From: Harmothoe impar
Taxonomy: Eukaryota; Annelida; Polychaeta; Phyllodocida; Polynoidae
Reading direction: 5' to 3'
Assembly (NCBI GenBank): GCA_947462335.1
Contig: OX381710.1
Coordinates: forward strand, 26,877,772 to 26,941,771
Length of the DNA stretch: 64,000 bases
This document shows positions 20,630 to 30,428 of the stretch, one piece after another (the stretch's first letter is position 1; the number at the start of each line of letters is the position of its first letter). The position numbers were made by a program, and so were the translations under genes. The notes beneath the pieces were generated by a model. It was not told where the DNA came from. It did no database searches and saw only the letters and a list, made by a program, of their open reading frames with translations.

Positions 20630-21160
20630 GTGACGCCGCCCGGCACCGCGCGTGCGCACTCCCACCTAATGGTCGTGACGTCATCAGGGCCTTGACCCAG
20701 TGCACTCTGAGATGGTGATTTACATGTTGAGGGTGTTACAAAGTACAGATGTTACCTGTCTGCGGCTGATCTGTTGGCAGTCAGTAAATTATAGTGCCAA
20801 GGGATTGGGCTTTTCACATTAATTACTGTGAATCAACACAGTGGTAATGGTATAACCAGACATTTGTACCCTTTCATTCAAGTGTCGACATATACCCATT
20901 CAAGAGCGAACCAAACCAGATACAGAGAAAGAGAGAGAGAGACAACCTCTCGGAGAGATACAGGAAGCCAGCAATGCAAAAAAAAAGTTGTGCTATGTAC
21001 TATCAACTATAGATTTAGCACACTACCGCATCCCTTTGGTAATCCAGCCGCATCTATCTCTCCCATCATGCATTGCGCGTGTGCAGACCCGGTTCCGCAT
21101 GCGCTTGGCTGTGTTGGTTCGTGCCGTGACGTCAAACATGGCCGTCATACCTCCTGGGGC
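20630..21160. promoter_or_regulatory. two CRE plus NRF1-like patches
   Basis: GCGCGTGCGCAC followed by TGACGTCA (about 20645-20685), and again GCATGCGC followed by TGACGTCA and ACATGGCCGTC (about 21096-21150). These match the NRF1, CREB/ATF and YY1-like motifs found in promoters. The repeated NRF1-then-CRE order within 450 bp is the reason for the call. It could be an internal promoter or enhancer. Confidence 0.35.
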
Positions 21161-21922
21161 AATGCACTTCAAGGCGTAACTTTCACACCACATCCCTGCC
21201 CGTATCACTCAGGCTCTTTGATGTGCAAATTTATACATCCACGTTTTATATCCTATCATTATAACTGTTATTGCTTGGTTATAATCACTTTTACATATAC
21301 TGTATGATATCAAGCAACGGACGTCAATATACATGTACATATGTAGGAACCAGTCAATTTATGCATACCATTCATCTATGTATGTATACATAGCATATAT
21401 ATCTATACCTATACATGTGTGTGTATCCAAAGTTTTCAGTCACATTGTATAACTATAAGTTACAGATTAAGTTGTAGTAGAACTTAAAGTTTTATATTCA
21501 GCATGGCGGCTCAGTGAGCAGAAGTGATGAAAACCAGTTGTGTTGATGGCAGTATTTTGGTGGTGTCGCCTGATATGAATGCTACATACAGTTGATGTTT
21601 AACTCGGCGTTAGGCCTGCATCATACAGACTTCATGTTAATGGGCACCGACATAAACGCTGTGCTGGGGTAACCTGAGACCGATCCGGATAGGTGGGTTC
21701 AGGGGATGGGAGAGCTATGTAGGCTATAGGCAGTTCAGCATTACCTGGTGAATCCAAGATAATTTTGTAATATGAAGCAAATCCGTTCATATAGTATCTT
21801 TATAGTATCAAATGGTGAACAATTGTCAATTAACAGGACACGTGTACTCATTAAATACGAAAATGATGGCAATATTCCATGGCAGTGGGAAATCTGGGGG
21901 GGGGGATACAAGTCCTACTACG

Positions 21923-22590
21923 AAGCGTAGATAGCACCCCCTGCTCACTACTAACCAAGGGTAGATAGCACCCCCTGCTCACTGCTAACCAAGGGTAGAT
22001 AGCACCCCCTGCTCACTACTAACCAAGGGTAGATAGCACCCCCTGCTCACTGCTAACCAAGGGTAGATAGCACCCCCTGCTCACTACTAACCAAGGGTAG
22101 ATAGCACCCCCTGCTCACTGCTAACCAAGGGTAGATAGTACCCCCTGCTCACTACTACCCAAGGGTCGATAGCGCCCCCTGCTCACTGCTAACCAAGGGT
22201 AGATAGCACCCCCTGCTCACTACTAACCAAGGGTAGATAGCGCCCCCTGCTCACTACTAACCAAGGGTAGATAGCACCCCCTGCTCACTACTAACCAAGG
22301 GTAGATAGCACCCCCTGCTCACTACTAACCAAGGGTAGATAGCGCCCCCTGCTCACTGCTAACCAAGGGTAGATAGCACCCCCTGCTCACTACTAACCAA
22401 GGGTAGATAGCACCCCCTGCTCACTACTAACCAAGGGTAGATAGCGCCCCCTGCTCACTGCTAACCAAGGGTAGATAGCACCCCCTGCTCACTACTAACC
22501 AAGGGTAGATAGCACCCCCTGCTCACTACTAACCAAGGGTAGATAGCGCCCCCTGCTCACTGCTAACCAAGGGTAGATAGTACCCCACGG
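21923..22590. repeat. 34-bp tandem satellite with higher-order structure
   Basis: About 19 head-to-tail copies of a 34-bp unit (GGGTAGATAGCACCCCCTGC then TCACTACTAACCAA). Two sites vary: CACCC/CGCCC and ACTACT/ACTGCT. Copies 1-6 alternate A/G at the second site (68-bp dimers). Copies 11-19 (about 22265-22570) repeat a trimer pattern, CA-A, CA-A, CG-G, three times (102-bp higher-order unit). The last copy decays into unique sequence. There are no spacers, so this is not CRISPR-like. The GCGCCCCCTGCT core resembles a CTCF site on the minus strand. Confidence 0.95.
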
Positions 22591-23536
22591 TGATAGCACC
22601 CTTGGGTGAGGTGCTCAGCAGTTAGATGTGTATGGGAGATGAGCAGGAGGTGGTGGATGTTGTATGCTGTGGATATACACAGGAGGAGGCCGGGTATCCC
22701 GACAGGGCAGCACATCCATAGATCACCGTGCACAGATATGACTAGTGCTGGAGTGGCAGGGGGCGGGGTGCATGGATAGGGGATGTATGGGAGGGGGGGG
22801 GGGGTCCGGCACCCCCTCCCCCACCCACTCCAGGCGCCACCAGGAGGGGCCGACAGCCCTTTGATCTATCACACCTGACACTATCACCCCTCTCCTACCA
22901 CCCCCTGCCTACATCCTCATCCCAAACCCTCCCCATCTCACCCCTACCCAGTCTAGCTACAGATAAAGATTGTATAGCTGCCAGCTAGATTTTATTGGAA
23001 AAACCTGTATGACGACTAGAGTAATCCCTGATACGTTTTCATGCTCTGTTCTCGTTGTATGAGACGGGTAGAGAATGTCTAGGGAATGTGGCTCAATTTT
23101 GATATACGCTTTGATGTTTTTGATTCAAAAGAGATATCTCTGAATTTGATTGCTTGGTGAAATACAGGAAAATGGATACTGACGGCTTTTGATATAACAT
23201 GTATGTGTAGGGATATCAAGTTGGAAAACTAAATCACCTATCCTGTTCCAAACGTTGGATCCTCGCTGATAAGTCTCGGGAACTGTCCAATACATGAAAT
23301 CTGTTAACGGGTGTAAAGCGCATTAATTCTTTTTTTTTTCTGAAAAGCAACATTGTATTTCAGAAATGTCCTGGCGCACCCGCAAGTTTTTATGGGAAGG
23401 TATTTCCAATAGCATCCCCCCTCCCCATCGTTTTCAAAACCCTGGATCCGCCACTATGGCTGGGCGTGAGTAAGCATGTACACTATTGCCCCCTATGTAA
23501 ACCCTGCGTTAACTGACACTGTCTTCCCCCCGGTAG
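22591..23536 (+). other. KIF3A long intron, 3' part
   Basis: Starts with a C/G-rich stretch (poly-G near 22793, poly-C/CACCCC near 22810-22950), then ordinary AT-rich intron to the CCGGTAG acceptor. No gene is seen. Confidence 0.7.
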
Positions 23537-23714
23537 GTGGCTAATTGTGGACCGGCTGACTACAACTACGATGAGACTATCAGCACCCTACGTTACGCCA
23601 ACCGTGCCAAGAACATCAAGAACAAGGCCAAGATCAACGAGGACCCCAAGGACGCACTACTCCGCCAGTTCCAGAAGGAGATTGAGGAACTCAAGCGGCA
23701 ACTCGAGGAGGGCG
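23537..23714 (+). CDS. KIF3A: KIF3A exon (end of motor, neck linker, neck coil)
   Basis: Acceptor GGTAG; 59 codons plus one base, donor GTCAGT. It encodes the last motor strand and helix ([20 protein letters not shown]), the neck linker [18 protein letters not shown] and the start of the neck coiled coil [29 protein letters not shown] is characteristic of kinesin-II. The residue before ANCGP is Val where vertebrate KIF3A has Cys, a mild change. Confidence 0.96.
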
Positions 23715-25260
23715 GTCAGTATATTTGTATTATGTATTAGGATTAATGAGGTTGGGAGGTGGGATTTAGTGTTTAACTAAATAGAAATTATATGTGAGGT
23801 TATCCAAAAGTTGTAATATCATCTGTTACAGCAATATATCCCATGGACATACAAGACAATTGATAGTAGAAAAAACCCACTGCTGGAACGCTGGTTCAAG
23901 TCGACTCACTGGAGACCAATAGAAATACTAAATTACATATCATTCATTAACTCTTTGTCGTCAAAGAGTTATCATGCTCTGTGACGTCATGATGCATGAC
24001 TGCGGCCCTGGCGAGTAACTGATGAGTAACTCACCAGGGCTGCATTCAAGCATCGTACCGACCCTGTGTGAATGTATCAGCCCTGTAAGGTTAGCACGAA
24101 ACAATAATGACCTAAGGTGTCATTTTATGCAATAGGCGATTCAGTACTAATTTGGAATATGAATTCTTCTTACAAAATATTACAAATGATATTTAATATC
24201 ACTGAGACACGCACACACATTGGCTGCCACATGTACCCAACAATTTAAAACAGTTAATACTTCTCTCCGTGTATGGAGGGTCACAACTGATACATTTAGT
24301 ATGACCTTATTACACAAACCGCGATAAACATATCCACCATTTAGATATTATAGGGTAAGTACAATATCCAGAGAACTAGATTTGAAGCAAAATCATCTGA
24401 AGTGAATAGAAAACGTCAATAATGATACACCCTTACAATCCAGATGGGATTAAACGAACTGAAACGCGAGGTCAGTTGTTAGGAAAATCAGCAACATGTT
24501 TAACAATTCTCATTTGATAGCTGTTAAAACTTGAGTATTTTAAGCAAATAACGCATCTAGATAATTGACAGTAGCGATCAAACTTAGAATTGGCATTATT
24601 TTATTTCTTGCTGTTAAGAGACTGAGAGCTGCTACATGTAGTATTGACATTAATAATGTTGATAGCATTTCTCTGCAGAGAAGTGAGTTGAGTAGATACA
24701 GAAGCTTTGTTAGGGCAAATGTAGTAAAATAGATTTGATTTGATTTTCTTGTTACATGATTTGAATCGAGAACAGTCATAATATGATGACTTCGTTGTAG
24801 AAACACACCTGAAAAAGTATGAATGGTTTTCATACTCCTTCGAGCAGTGTTTCTCTGAATTTCGCTTAAATTCTCATTCAATTACCTCATTTTGTTCTAA
24901 GTGAACAAGATCCTACTGCTTCATAGACATACTCATAGCCAGTGATGTCAGATAAAGCGTTTATTTTTTCGCTTTTCTAGCATCAGTTTTAATACCATAG
25001 GTGAATAGAATCTTACAGGACATAGCTGAACATTATAAATCGATATTTTGAATCAATTTCCCGTCATCCTACTAGCATCACTTATGTATGTCATGTTCTT
25101 TCTATAACTACACATCTAATATAAACTACGTTTAACCTGAAAATGCATCTCGAGAGTAAGACATTTTTATTTCTATATGAAGGAATGGTGGATTTCTTCC
25201 CTCCGTCATTCCCCATATTTTGTGAGCATTAACTTCAACATTAGCCTATTCCTGCTTCAG
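23715..25260 (+). other. KIF3A intron with palindromic repeat unit
   Basis: Contains one unit of a palindromic repeat at about 23948-24090 (GGCGAGTAACT ... AGTAACTCACCAGGGCTGC), also found in 25930-26350. The rest is AT-rich with no coding signal. Confidence 0.6.
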
Positions 25261-25368
25261 GTGGGACTCTCTCAGATGGCGATGAAGATGACGATGACGA
25301 CGATGACGATGATGATATTGAGGGCGGTGATGGTGTATCACGCAAGAAGGGCAAGAAAGAGAAGAAAA
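25261..25368 (+). CDS. KIF3A: KIF3A exon (acidic hinge)
   Basis: Acceptor CCTGCTTCAG, donor GTAAAG. It reads GTLSDGDE, a run of about ten Asp, IEGGDGVS and then a Lys-rich end RKKGKKEKK. The acidic-then-basic segment after the neck is the charged hinge region that KIF3A and KIF3B use for heterodimer pairing. The Asp run comes from a GAT/GAC repeat, so its length may vary between individuals. Phase 1 at both ends. Confidence 0.93.
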
Positions 25369-25727
25369 GTAAAGTTTTACAATACCCACAATAGATTTCG
25401 TCAATGCTCCATATTTTATTATAACATTTTACCGTCATAAACTTACAATACCCCCTGTGGTGTGAGGTCCATTCCGTCGATGCCTCATATTTTCTGCAGT
25501 AGATTGACAAAGGGCCTCTTTTTGTGGGATTTTTTATTTTTCTGTATTTTGCCCTATTATCATTTTAGTATCTTGATATAACATTTTGCTGTTATTTCTG
25601 TAATATATAATATAATATACATAATAATTCAAGTGCACAGGTATACTATGCTCTCAGACCTTAGACACCAGGTGTGATATATCTGTATTTAGCTGACTGC
25701 TATAACATTGTACTCTCCGTCCTCCAG
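25369..25727 (+). other. short KIF3A intron
   Basis: AT-rich 359-bp intron, donor GTAAAG, acceptor CCGTCCTCCAG. Nothing else seen. Confidence 0.8.
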
Positions 25728-25881
25728 TACGCGGCCTGTCTAAGGAGAAGATGACGGCCATCCAGGCGCAGATCGAGGCTGACCGCAAGCAGCTGGAAGA
25801 GAAGAAGGACATGCAGGAGGAGGAGAAGCGGCGCGTGGAGGAGGACCTGGCCGGCAAGGAGGCCGACCTCAAGAAGGCCAA
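25728..25881 (+). CDS. KIF3A: KIF3A exon (stalk coiled coil)
   Basis: Encodes [18 protein letters not shown]... to [13 protein letters not shown], a heptad-type helix of the stalk. The split first codon (A|TA) and last codon (AA|A) keep frame with the neighbours. Donor GTAGGT. It aligns with the VSPDKM...EEERKALE region of vertebrate KIF3A. Charged residues dominate, as expected for a coiled coil. Confidence 0.94.
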
Positions 25882-25925
25882 GTAGGTCTTCTGAAGCCTT
25901 CAAAGATGCATGTCGCTAAAAGATT

Positions 25926-26350
25926 ACATTTGCCGTCATGATGCGCCAATGCAGCCCCGACGAGTAACTCGCTGGTGCTACATTGGTGCATTATACCGAC
26001 CCTTTGGGAGTGTCTCAACCTCAAAAGTTCGGCATGATGCTTGAATGCAGCACTAGCGAGTTACTCACCAGGGATCCATTCATGCGTCATGACGACCAAG
26101 GGCATGATGCATTAAGGCATCATGCGGTCTTTAAAGAGTTAATGCATTATGTCCTTAGTCGCCAACAAGCATACATGCAGCCCTGACGAGTAGCTCAACA
26201 GTGCTGCCTCATGGCCACCCTACTGGGTTGGTACACTCCTGAAGTGTTCACATGATGCATGCATGAAGCATTGGATAGTAGTACTTAGTAGACTCACCAG
26301 AACTCCAATTATGCACCACGATGGCCAAGGTTGTAGTTCATTAAAACACG
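25926..26350. repeat. diverged palindromic repeat units in intron
   Basis: Four diverged units centred near 25954, 26046, 26177 and 26277, each built around GCAGCCCTGACGAGTAACTC followed by a partly complementary CACCAGGGCTGC and TGCATCATG. Related to 23948-24090. Each unit can fold into a hairpin. Spacing is roughly 90-130 bp, so this is an old tandem array. Confidence 0.6.
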
Positions 26351-26555
26351 ATGCGGCCATTGACGGGTTTGACATTGTTACTTGTGAAAAATATCTTGAC
26401 ATCTCGTAATTTCTCATCTTTTGGCAAACAAATAGGGGACATCCAAATGTCTGCTATGACATCTATGTTACAGATTTGGATGTCATTCTCTGCTACTTGG
26501 CCCCCACTCTTCATTACTTGTGTACGCAATAATGCATGGCTGACACCGTTTTCAG

Positions 26556-26718
26556 AGAGGAGCAGGAGCAGCTGGCGGCCAAGCTGTCTGCTATAGAGAA
26601 GAAGATCATTGTGGGAGGTGAGAACCTCCTGGAGAAAGCAGAGGAACAGGAGCGCATGCTGGAGGCCTCTCAACAGGAGTTAGAGGAGCGGAAGGCCAAA
26701 GAAGATGAGCTCAAAAAG
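26556..26718 (+). CDS. KIF3A: KIF3A exon (stalk coiled coil)
   Basis: Acceptor CGTTTTCAG, donor GTAATT; one base plus 54 codons. It includes the family signature [17 protein letters not shown] (vertebrate: KLSALEKKVIVGG) followed by [19 protein letters not shown]. Continuous stalk coil. Confidence 0.96.
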
Positions 26719-26848
26719 GTAATTTGGATCACTACTTTGATTGGCTTGTATCTAAGATGTCTTAACGGTGAACCTGTGAATATTTATATTACATATCAGG
26801 GTATATGTCTTAGCAATCGGGAGATATCAATACACAGGTATACGTACT

Positions 26849-26945
26849 ACCGGAAATTATCGTGTATAAGCCGCATCTCGTGTATAAGCCACACGAAGGC
26901 AAAAACTATAATCCTCATGTACAATCCGCGGGTTATACTTGTATT
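26849..26945. repeat. fragment of a GTGTATAAGCC-type dispersed repeat
   Basis: ACTACCGGAAATTATC, then CGTGTATAAGCCGCATCT, and near the end AATCCGCGGGTTATACTTG. The same ACTACCG start and (T)ATAACCCGC subrepeats recur at 40243-41700. Non-coding. Confidence 0.5.
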
Positions 26946-26993
26946 TTTCCTTTTCTATAAATGATACAATTTGTACGATCTTGTATGATTTAG

Positions 26994-27122
26994 GCTCTGG
27001 AGGAGAAGGAGCAGGAGCGGATGGACATTGAGGAGAAGTACTCCAACCTTCAGGAGGAGGTCAACGGAAAGACCAAGAAGCTCAAGAAGGTCTGGACCAT
27101 GCTCATGCAGGCCAAGTCCGAG
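26994..27122 (+). CDS. KIF3A: KIF3A exon (stalk)
   Basis: Exactly 43 codons, phase 0 both ends; acceptor GATTTAG, donor GTAAGA. Carries [20 protein letters not shown] and [11 protein letters not shown], among the best-conserved stretches of the KIF3A stalk. Confidence 0.97.
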
Positions 27123-27438
27123 GTAAGAGTGCTACATGTTTTACCCTTGTTTCGTATCCTCTTTTTATTTTTGCAGGGATGAAAGTCTTCAAGTTCTTAA
27201 TGTCACAAAGACCTGTATTTAACTAAAGAGGACCTTTCCGCCAGAGCCGCAATTTGAACATTTCTAGTGGGTTTTTTTTTAAATTTTAAACACATGTTTG
27301 ATCTGTTTAGTTGGCTATCAATATTTGAAAGTAGAACCACTTTCCTGGATATTTTCTACATCACAAGTGTTTAGGATCTACTTGTATTTGATAGTATATA
27401 ATAAGATGAAGAGTTTAATGGATATCTTTTTTTCTCAG

Positions 27439-27564
27439 ATTGCTGATTTGCAGCAGGAACACCAGCGTGAGATGGAGGGTCTGTTGGAGAATGTGAGACA
27501 GCTGAGTCGGGAACTCCACCTCAACATGCTCATCATTGACAACTTCATTCCACCTGAGTACCAG
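27439..27564 (+). CDS. KIF3A: KIF3A exon (distal stalk)
   Basis: Exactly 42 codons, phase 0; acceptor TTTTTCTCAG, donor GTAAAC. Carries [26 protein letters not shown] and [12 protein letters not shown]. The DNFIP motif marks the start of the globular tail shared by KIF3A and KIF3B. Confidence 0.97.
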
Positions 27565-27651
27565 GTAAACCGTTTAGTTTTAATTTATTTTTAGGCTGTA
27601 TAACTATATAAAACCGATCATGAGTATACAAAGGAGTAACTTGATGTCCTG

Positions 27652-27685
27652 GATCATTGATAACTGCCCGCCACCTGAGTATCAG
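27652..27685 (+). pseudogene. relic duplicate of the preceding exon's 3' end
   Basis: ATCATTGATAACTGC... to CCACCTGAGTATCAG matches the end of the exon at 27531-27564 (ATCATTGACAACTTC ... CCACCTGAGTACCAG) at most positions. It lies 88 bp downstream in the intron, and the donor GTAAAC is replaced by GAAAAG. It looks like a decayed partial exon duplication without function. Confidence 0.6.
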
Positions 27686-27872
27686 GAAAAGTGTCGTTGA
27701 TACCTTCATGCAATCTAAGTAACATATGCACTCCACGAATAAGCAAGTGATACAGAGAGAACTGAATTAGTTTTGCAAACTATACTATAAGCATACAATA
27801 TAGTACAAGTAAACGTTTACTTGCCCATCAAAAGGAGAGATTTAAATCATGATGATTTTGTCGTGTCTGCAG

Positions 27873-27995
27873 GAAATGATAGAACAGTATGTACACTGGA
27901 ACGAGGATATCGGCGAGTGGCAACTCAAGTGCGTGGCCTATTCCGGTAACAACATGCGGAAACAATCTCCAGTACCAGACAAGGATGCTAATTTG
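27873..27995 (+). CDS. KIF3A: KIF3A exon (tail)
   Basis: Exactly 41 codons, phase 0; acceptor GTGTCTGCAG, donor GTATGT. Carries [20 protein letters not shown] and [18 protein letters not shown], the highly conserved globular tail that, in the family, contributes to KAP3 and cargo interaction. Confidence 0.97.
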
Positions 27996-29792
27996 GTATG
28001 TAGAGCTCTAATTAACAATGTATACATGTTTTGTCCTAATTCATAACGAAGATTTTTCTTGCTAATGCAATACAAAATAATACATGCAAATTTATTTAAT
28101 ACTGTGGATAACATTTCTGCTATGCCGGGTTCGGTGTATACGCTATGATTCAATGACCATAACCATAGTTTTTTTCCATACGCTTAAGGGGTACTTGTTC
28201 ATAAATCTTGCTGCCAATTCGAACCATTTTGCTGTTCTCATGTGAAAAAGATCACTTAATCTTACCACTGAATCAAAAATTAAAAAAATGTCGCTGCTGA
28301 TTTAAATTCTGAAATTGGATTTCTGATTTGCTTCTTTTCTGAACTAACCACCTATTTTGTATGCATTACTGGGTGTCCGGCGATGGCGCCCTCTGTGTCG
28401 TATTGGAGAACTAAAGGGGATGCCCCTGTTGTCCATAGTAAGTACCAGTACAGGCCCTGGTGGGTTCTCTTGTTCTATGCTGGTTGATGATCAGCTTCTT
28501 AACCACCTGTGTGTGCTCTACTCCTACTGACGACTCGTATACCTATATGTATGCCAGTTCTCACGGATTGTACTCTCCCATACAGCAGAACTCTACTATA
28601 GAGGAGCTGTGTATTATGTGTGCCACTTTCAGCGACCAACACCCAACCATACTAAAGCTAATGACTCCATTCAAGTACCTCCAAATCATAAAGATAGTGA
28701 TGTAGCAGCTTACCTACTTGTGCCTATACCTGACTAATAAAAAAGAGGTTCTCCCCATCGTTGGTTGCTTTCTGGGGTCAGTGTTTGGCGGTTGGTTGTG
28801 TTGAGTTACTTGTATGGGACTGGGTGGGTGGATGTGATACTGCTTGTGCCTGATTAACATAAGGGCTATATGCACGAGCTCATGCTTATAACTAGTGTTG
28901 TCCAGCATGCTTCATCTATGTGTGATACCATTTTATACACAAAGCCAGTTTACACCACTTGTACACTACTGAGTCACAACTATAGACTTGTGATGTCTGG
29001 GTTATATGCAAGACTAATACTACAAAGTGGGACATGTAATACAAATATTACATTGAAGTCAGTGTGTACTATAATCTAGATAGCACATACACCCATAGTC
29101 AGTTATATAGTGTTCATGATATTGAACAATTTTACCGCTAATGTTACCCATGCGTGGCCCTAACTTTCAATTATAACTAACAAACGCACCGTAAAAGAAA
29201 TTTAGACATTTCATCTTGCATCTATAAAACGATTACAGTATGTTAGCCACTGTCCTCATCATGGATTATATAGATGCTAACATAGTTACTAGAATGTCTA
29301 CCTGGCCTAAATGTTGTTGCCAATAGCATAATTAGAACTGTGTGCTACATAATAAAACATCTGATTATAGATTATATTAACTAAATTGGTTATTTAGGGT
29401 CAAATAATCTTGATGTAAAATGATTGAAAGTATAAATTTCTTCATATTCTCAGCCTCACTAAATCACACAATACTCAACAACTTCTTCAAAATGTCTAAC
29501 AGTATGGTAATACTCTACAACAGTTAACATACAATATTGTAATACTGTTGAAACCCCACGGATAAAGTAGTAGATTTCTATGGCTATCCTTACAGGTTTG
29601 CCAATAACACCCCCATACATATATCCAACACAGATGATCGAAGCGAATACATGTACTAGTATATGACAACCGCGTCCGGTGATAAGCAGCACACTGAGAT
29701 AGGTCATATATAGGTATCATGTACTCTACAGGCCTGACCACCTGCCCATGCTACCCTATAGTGAGAGTGTGTATTGTGTGCTACAGTTGCAG
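27996..29792 (+). other. KIF3A intron
   Basis: 1.8 kb of AT-rich sequence with no exon or clear repeat. Short open frames here have no protein-like bias. Confidence 0.7.
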
Positions 29793-29926
29793 GAGCCGGA
29801 TCTGTCCCACGTGTACCTAGCCTACACAGCAGAGGGTGCCGAACAGGCCATGCGGCCACAAAAGTCGGGCAAGAAGTCTGCGCGGCCCAAGACAGCTGCA
29901 AGTCGACCAAAGTCCTCCAAACCAAA
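29793..29926 (+). CDS. KIF3A: KIF3A exon (C-terminal tail)
   Basis: Acceptor CAGTTGCAG; joins in phase 0 to give KDANL|EPDLSHVYLAYT, where DLSHVYLAYT is the KIF3A-specific tail motif. A basic low-complexity end follows (KSGKKSARPKTAASRPKSSKPK), matching the Lys/Arg-rich tail of vertebrate KIF3A. Donor GTAAGA splits the last Lys codon (AA|A). Confidence 0.96.
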
Positions 29927-30127
29927 GTAAGAATGAACTACCTCTATTTGTAGCTTAAAAGAAGGAATTAAATTTGCATATACATGTATGTCATGGCAAG
30001 TGTCGGTGTAGGAGACCGGAATTGATCCTATTTGTAATACTACACAATATGTATAATAGAAATTCTTATTTTTCATGATAAATGAATAGAATTCCTGAAA
30101 TACCAAATACATCTCTTTCAATTGCAG

Positions 30128-30167
30128 AAGGAGAAAGGACCAGGAAATCGACTCGTTGCTGCAGTGA
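30128..30167 (+). CDS. KIF3A: KIF3A last coding exon
   Basis: Acceptor TTCAATTGCAG. Completes Lys, then RRKDQEIDSLLQ and TGA at 30165-30167. The IDSLLQ end is the family's normal C terminus, so this is the expected stop. The same frame remains open for 86 codons beyond it (next entry). Confidence 0.95.
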
Positions 30168-30428
30168 TATGAAGCTCGGTGTGAAGAGATTATGACGCAT
30201 CTTGGGGATTTGGCCTCCGAATCGTCCTCTGACGGTGACTTTAGTGGTGACGTCAGCACACACAGCGGTGACGTCACAGAGGACATGCTTAGTGACGTCA
30301 GTTCGGCTGGTGATGTTACGGACATGCACCCGAAGAAGTTGGAGGACGAGGGGGATTTGGCGGGGGAACTGTTCCGTCACTCTGTGCTAATGTTTTTCCT
30401 TTATGTGTTGTGTCATTGGCTTACTTAA
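30168..30428 (+). CDS. in-frame acidic extension after the KIF3A stop
   Basis: After TGA-TAT the KIF3A frame stays open for 86 codons to a stop at 30426-30428. The translation is biased (Asp, Ser, Glu, Gly: LASESSSDGDFSGDVS, SDVSSAGDVTD) and ends with a hydrophobic MFFLYVLCHWLT. An internal ATG at 30192 would give a 78-residue protein. It also contains three TGACGTCA octamers. Possible readings are stop-codon readthrough, a relic of an older, longer C terminus, or chance. Translation is not shown. Confidence 0.25.
   Translation, partial: YEARCEEIMTHLGDLASESSSDGDFSGDVSTHSGDVTEDMLSDVSSAGDVTDMHPKKLEDEGDLAGELFRHSVLMFFLYVLCHWLT
30248..30300. promoter_or_regulatory. three consensus CRE octamers
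   Basis: TGACGTCA occurs at 30248-30255, 30269-30276 and 30293-30300, spaced 21 and 24 bp, roughly two helical turns. They also encode the repeated Asp-Val-Thr/Ser in the extension frame, so either protein repeat or DNA binding could explain them. Confidence 0.4.

Larger units (their letters stand above)
13963..21920 (+). other. KIF3A long intron, middle part
   Basis: No supported exon. Mostly AT-rich unique sequence, with promoter-like patches at 19520-19660 and 20630-21160 listed separately. A GTAAGT-type donor on the minus strand (CGACAG|GTAAGTGG, about 18536) beside a Pro/Ala-rich minus-strand frame (about 18290-18530) hints at a minus-strand exon, but I could not find a consistent partner. 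Confidence 0.5.

Noticed and set aside
21923..22590. CRISPR-like array
   Set aside because: Repeats are directly abutting with no unique spacers, and the genome is eukaryotic.
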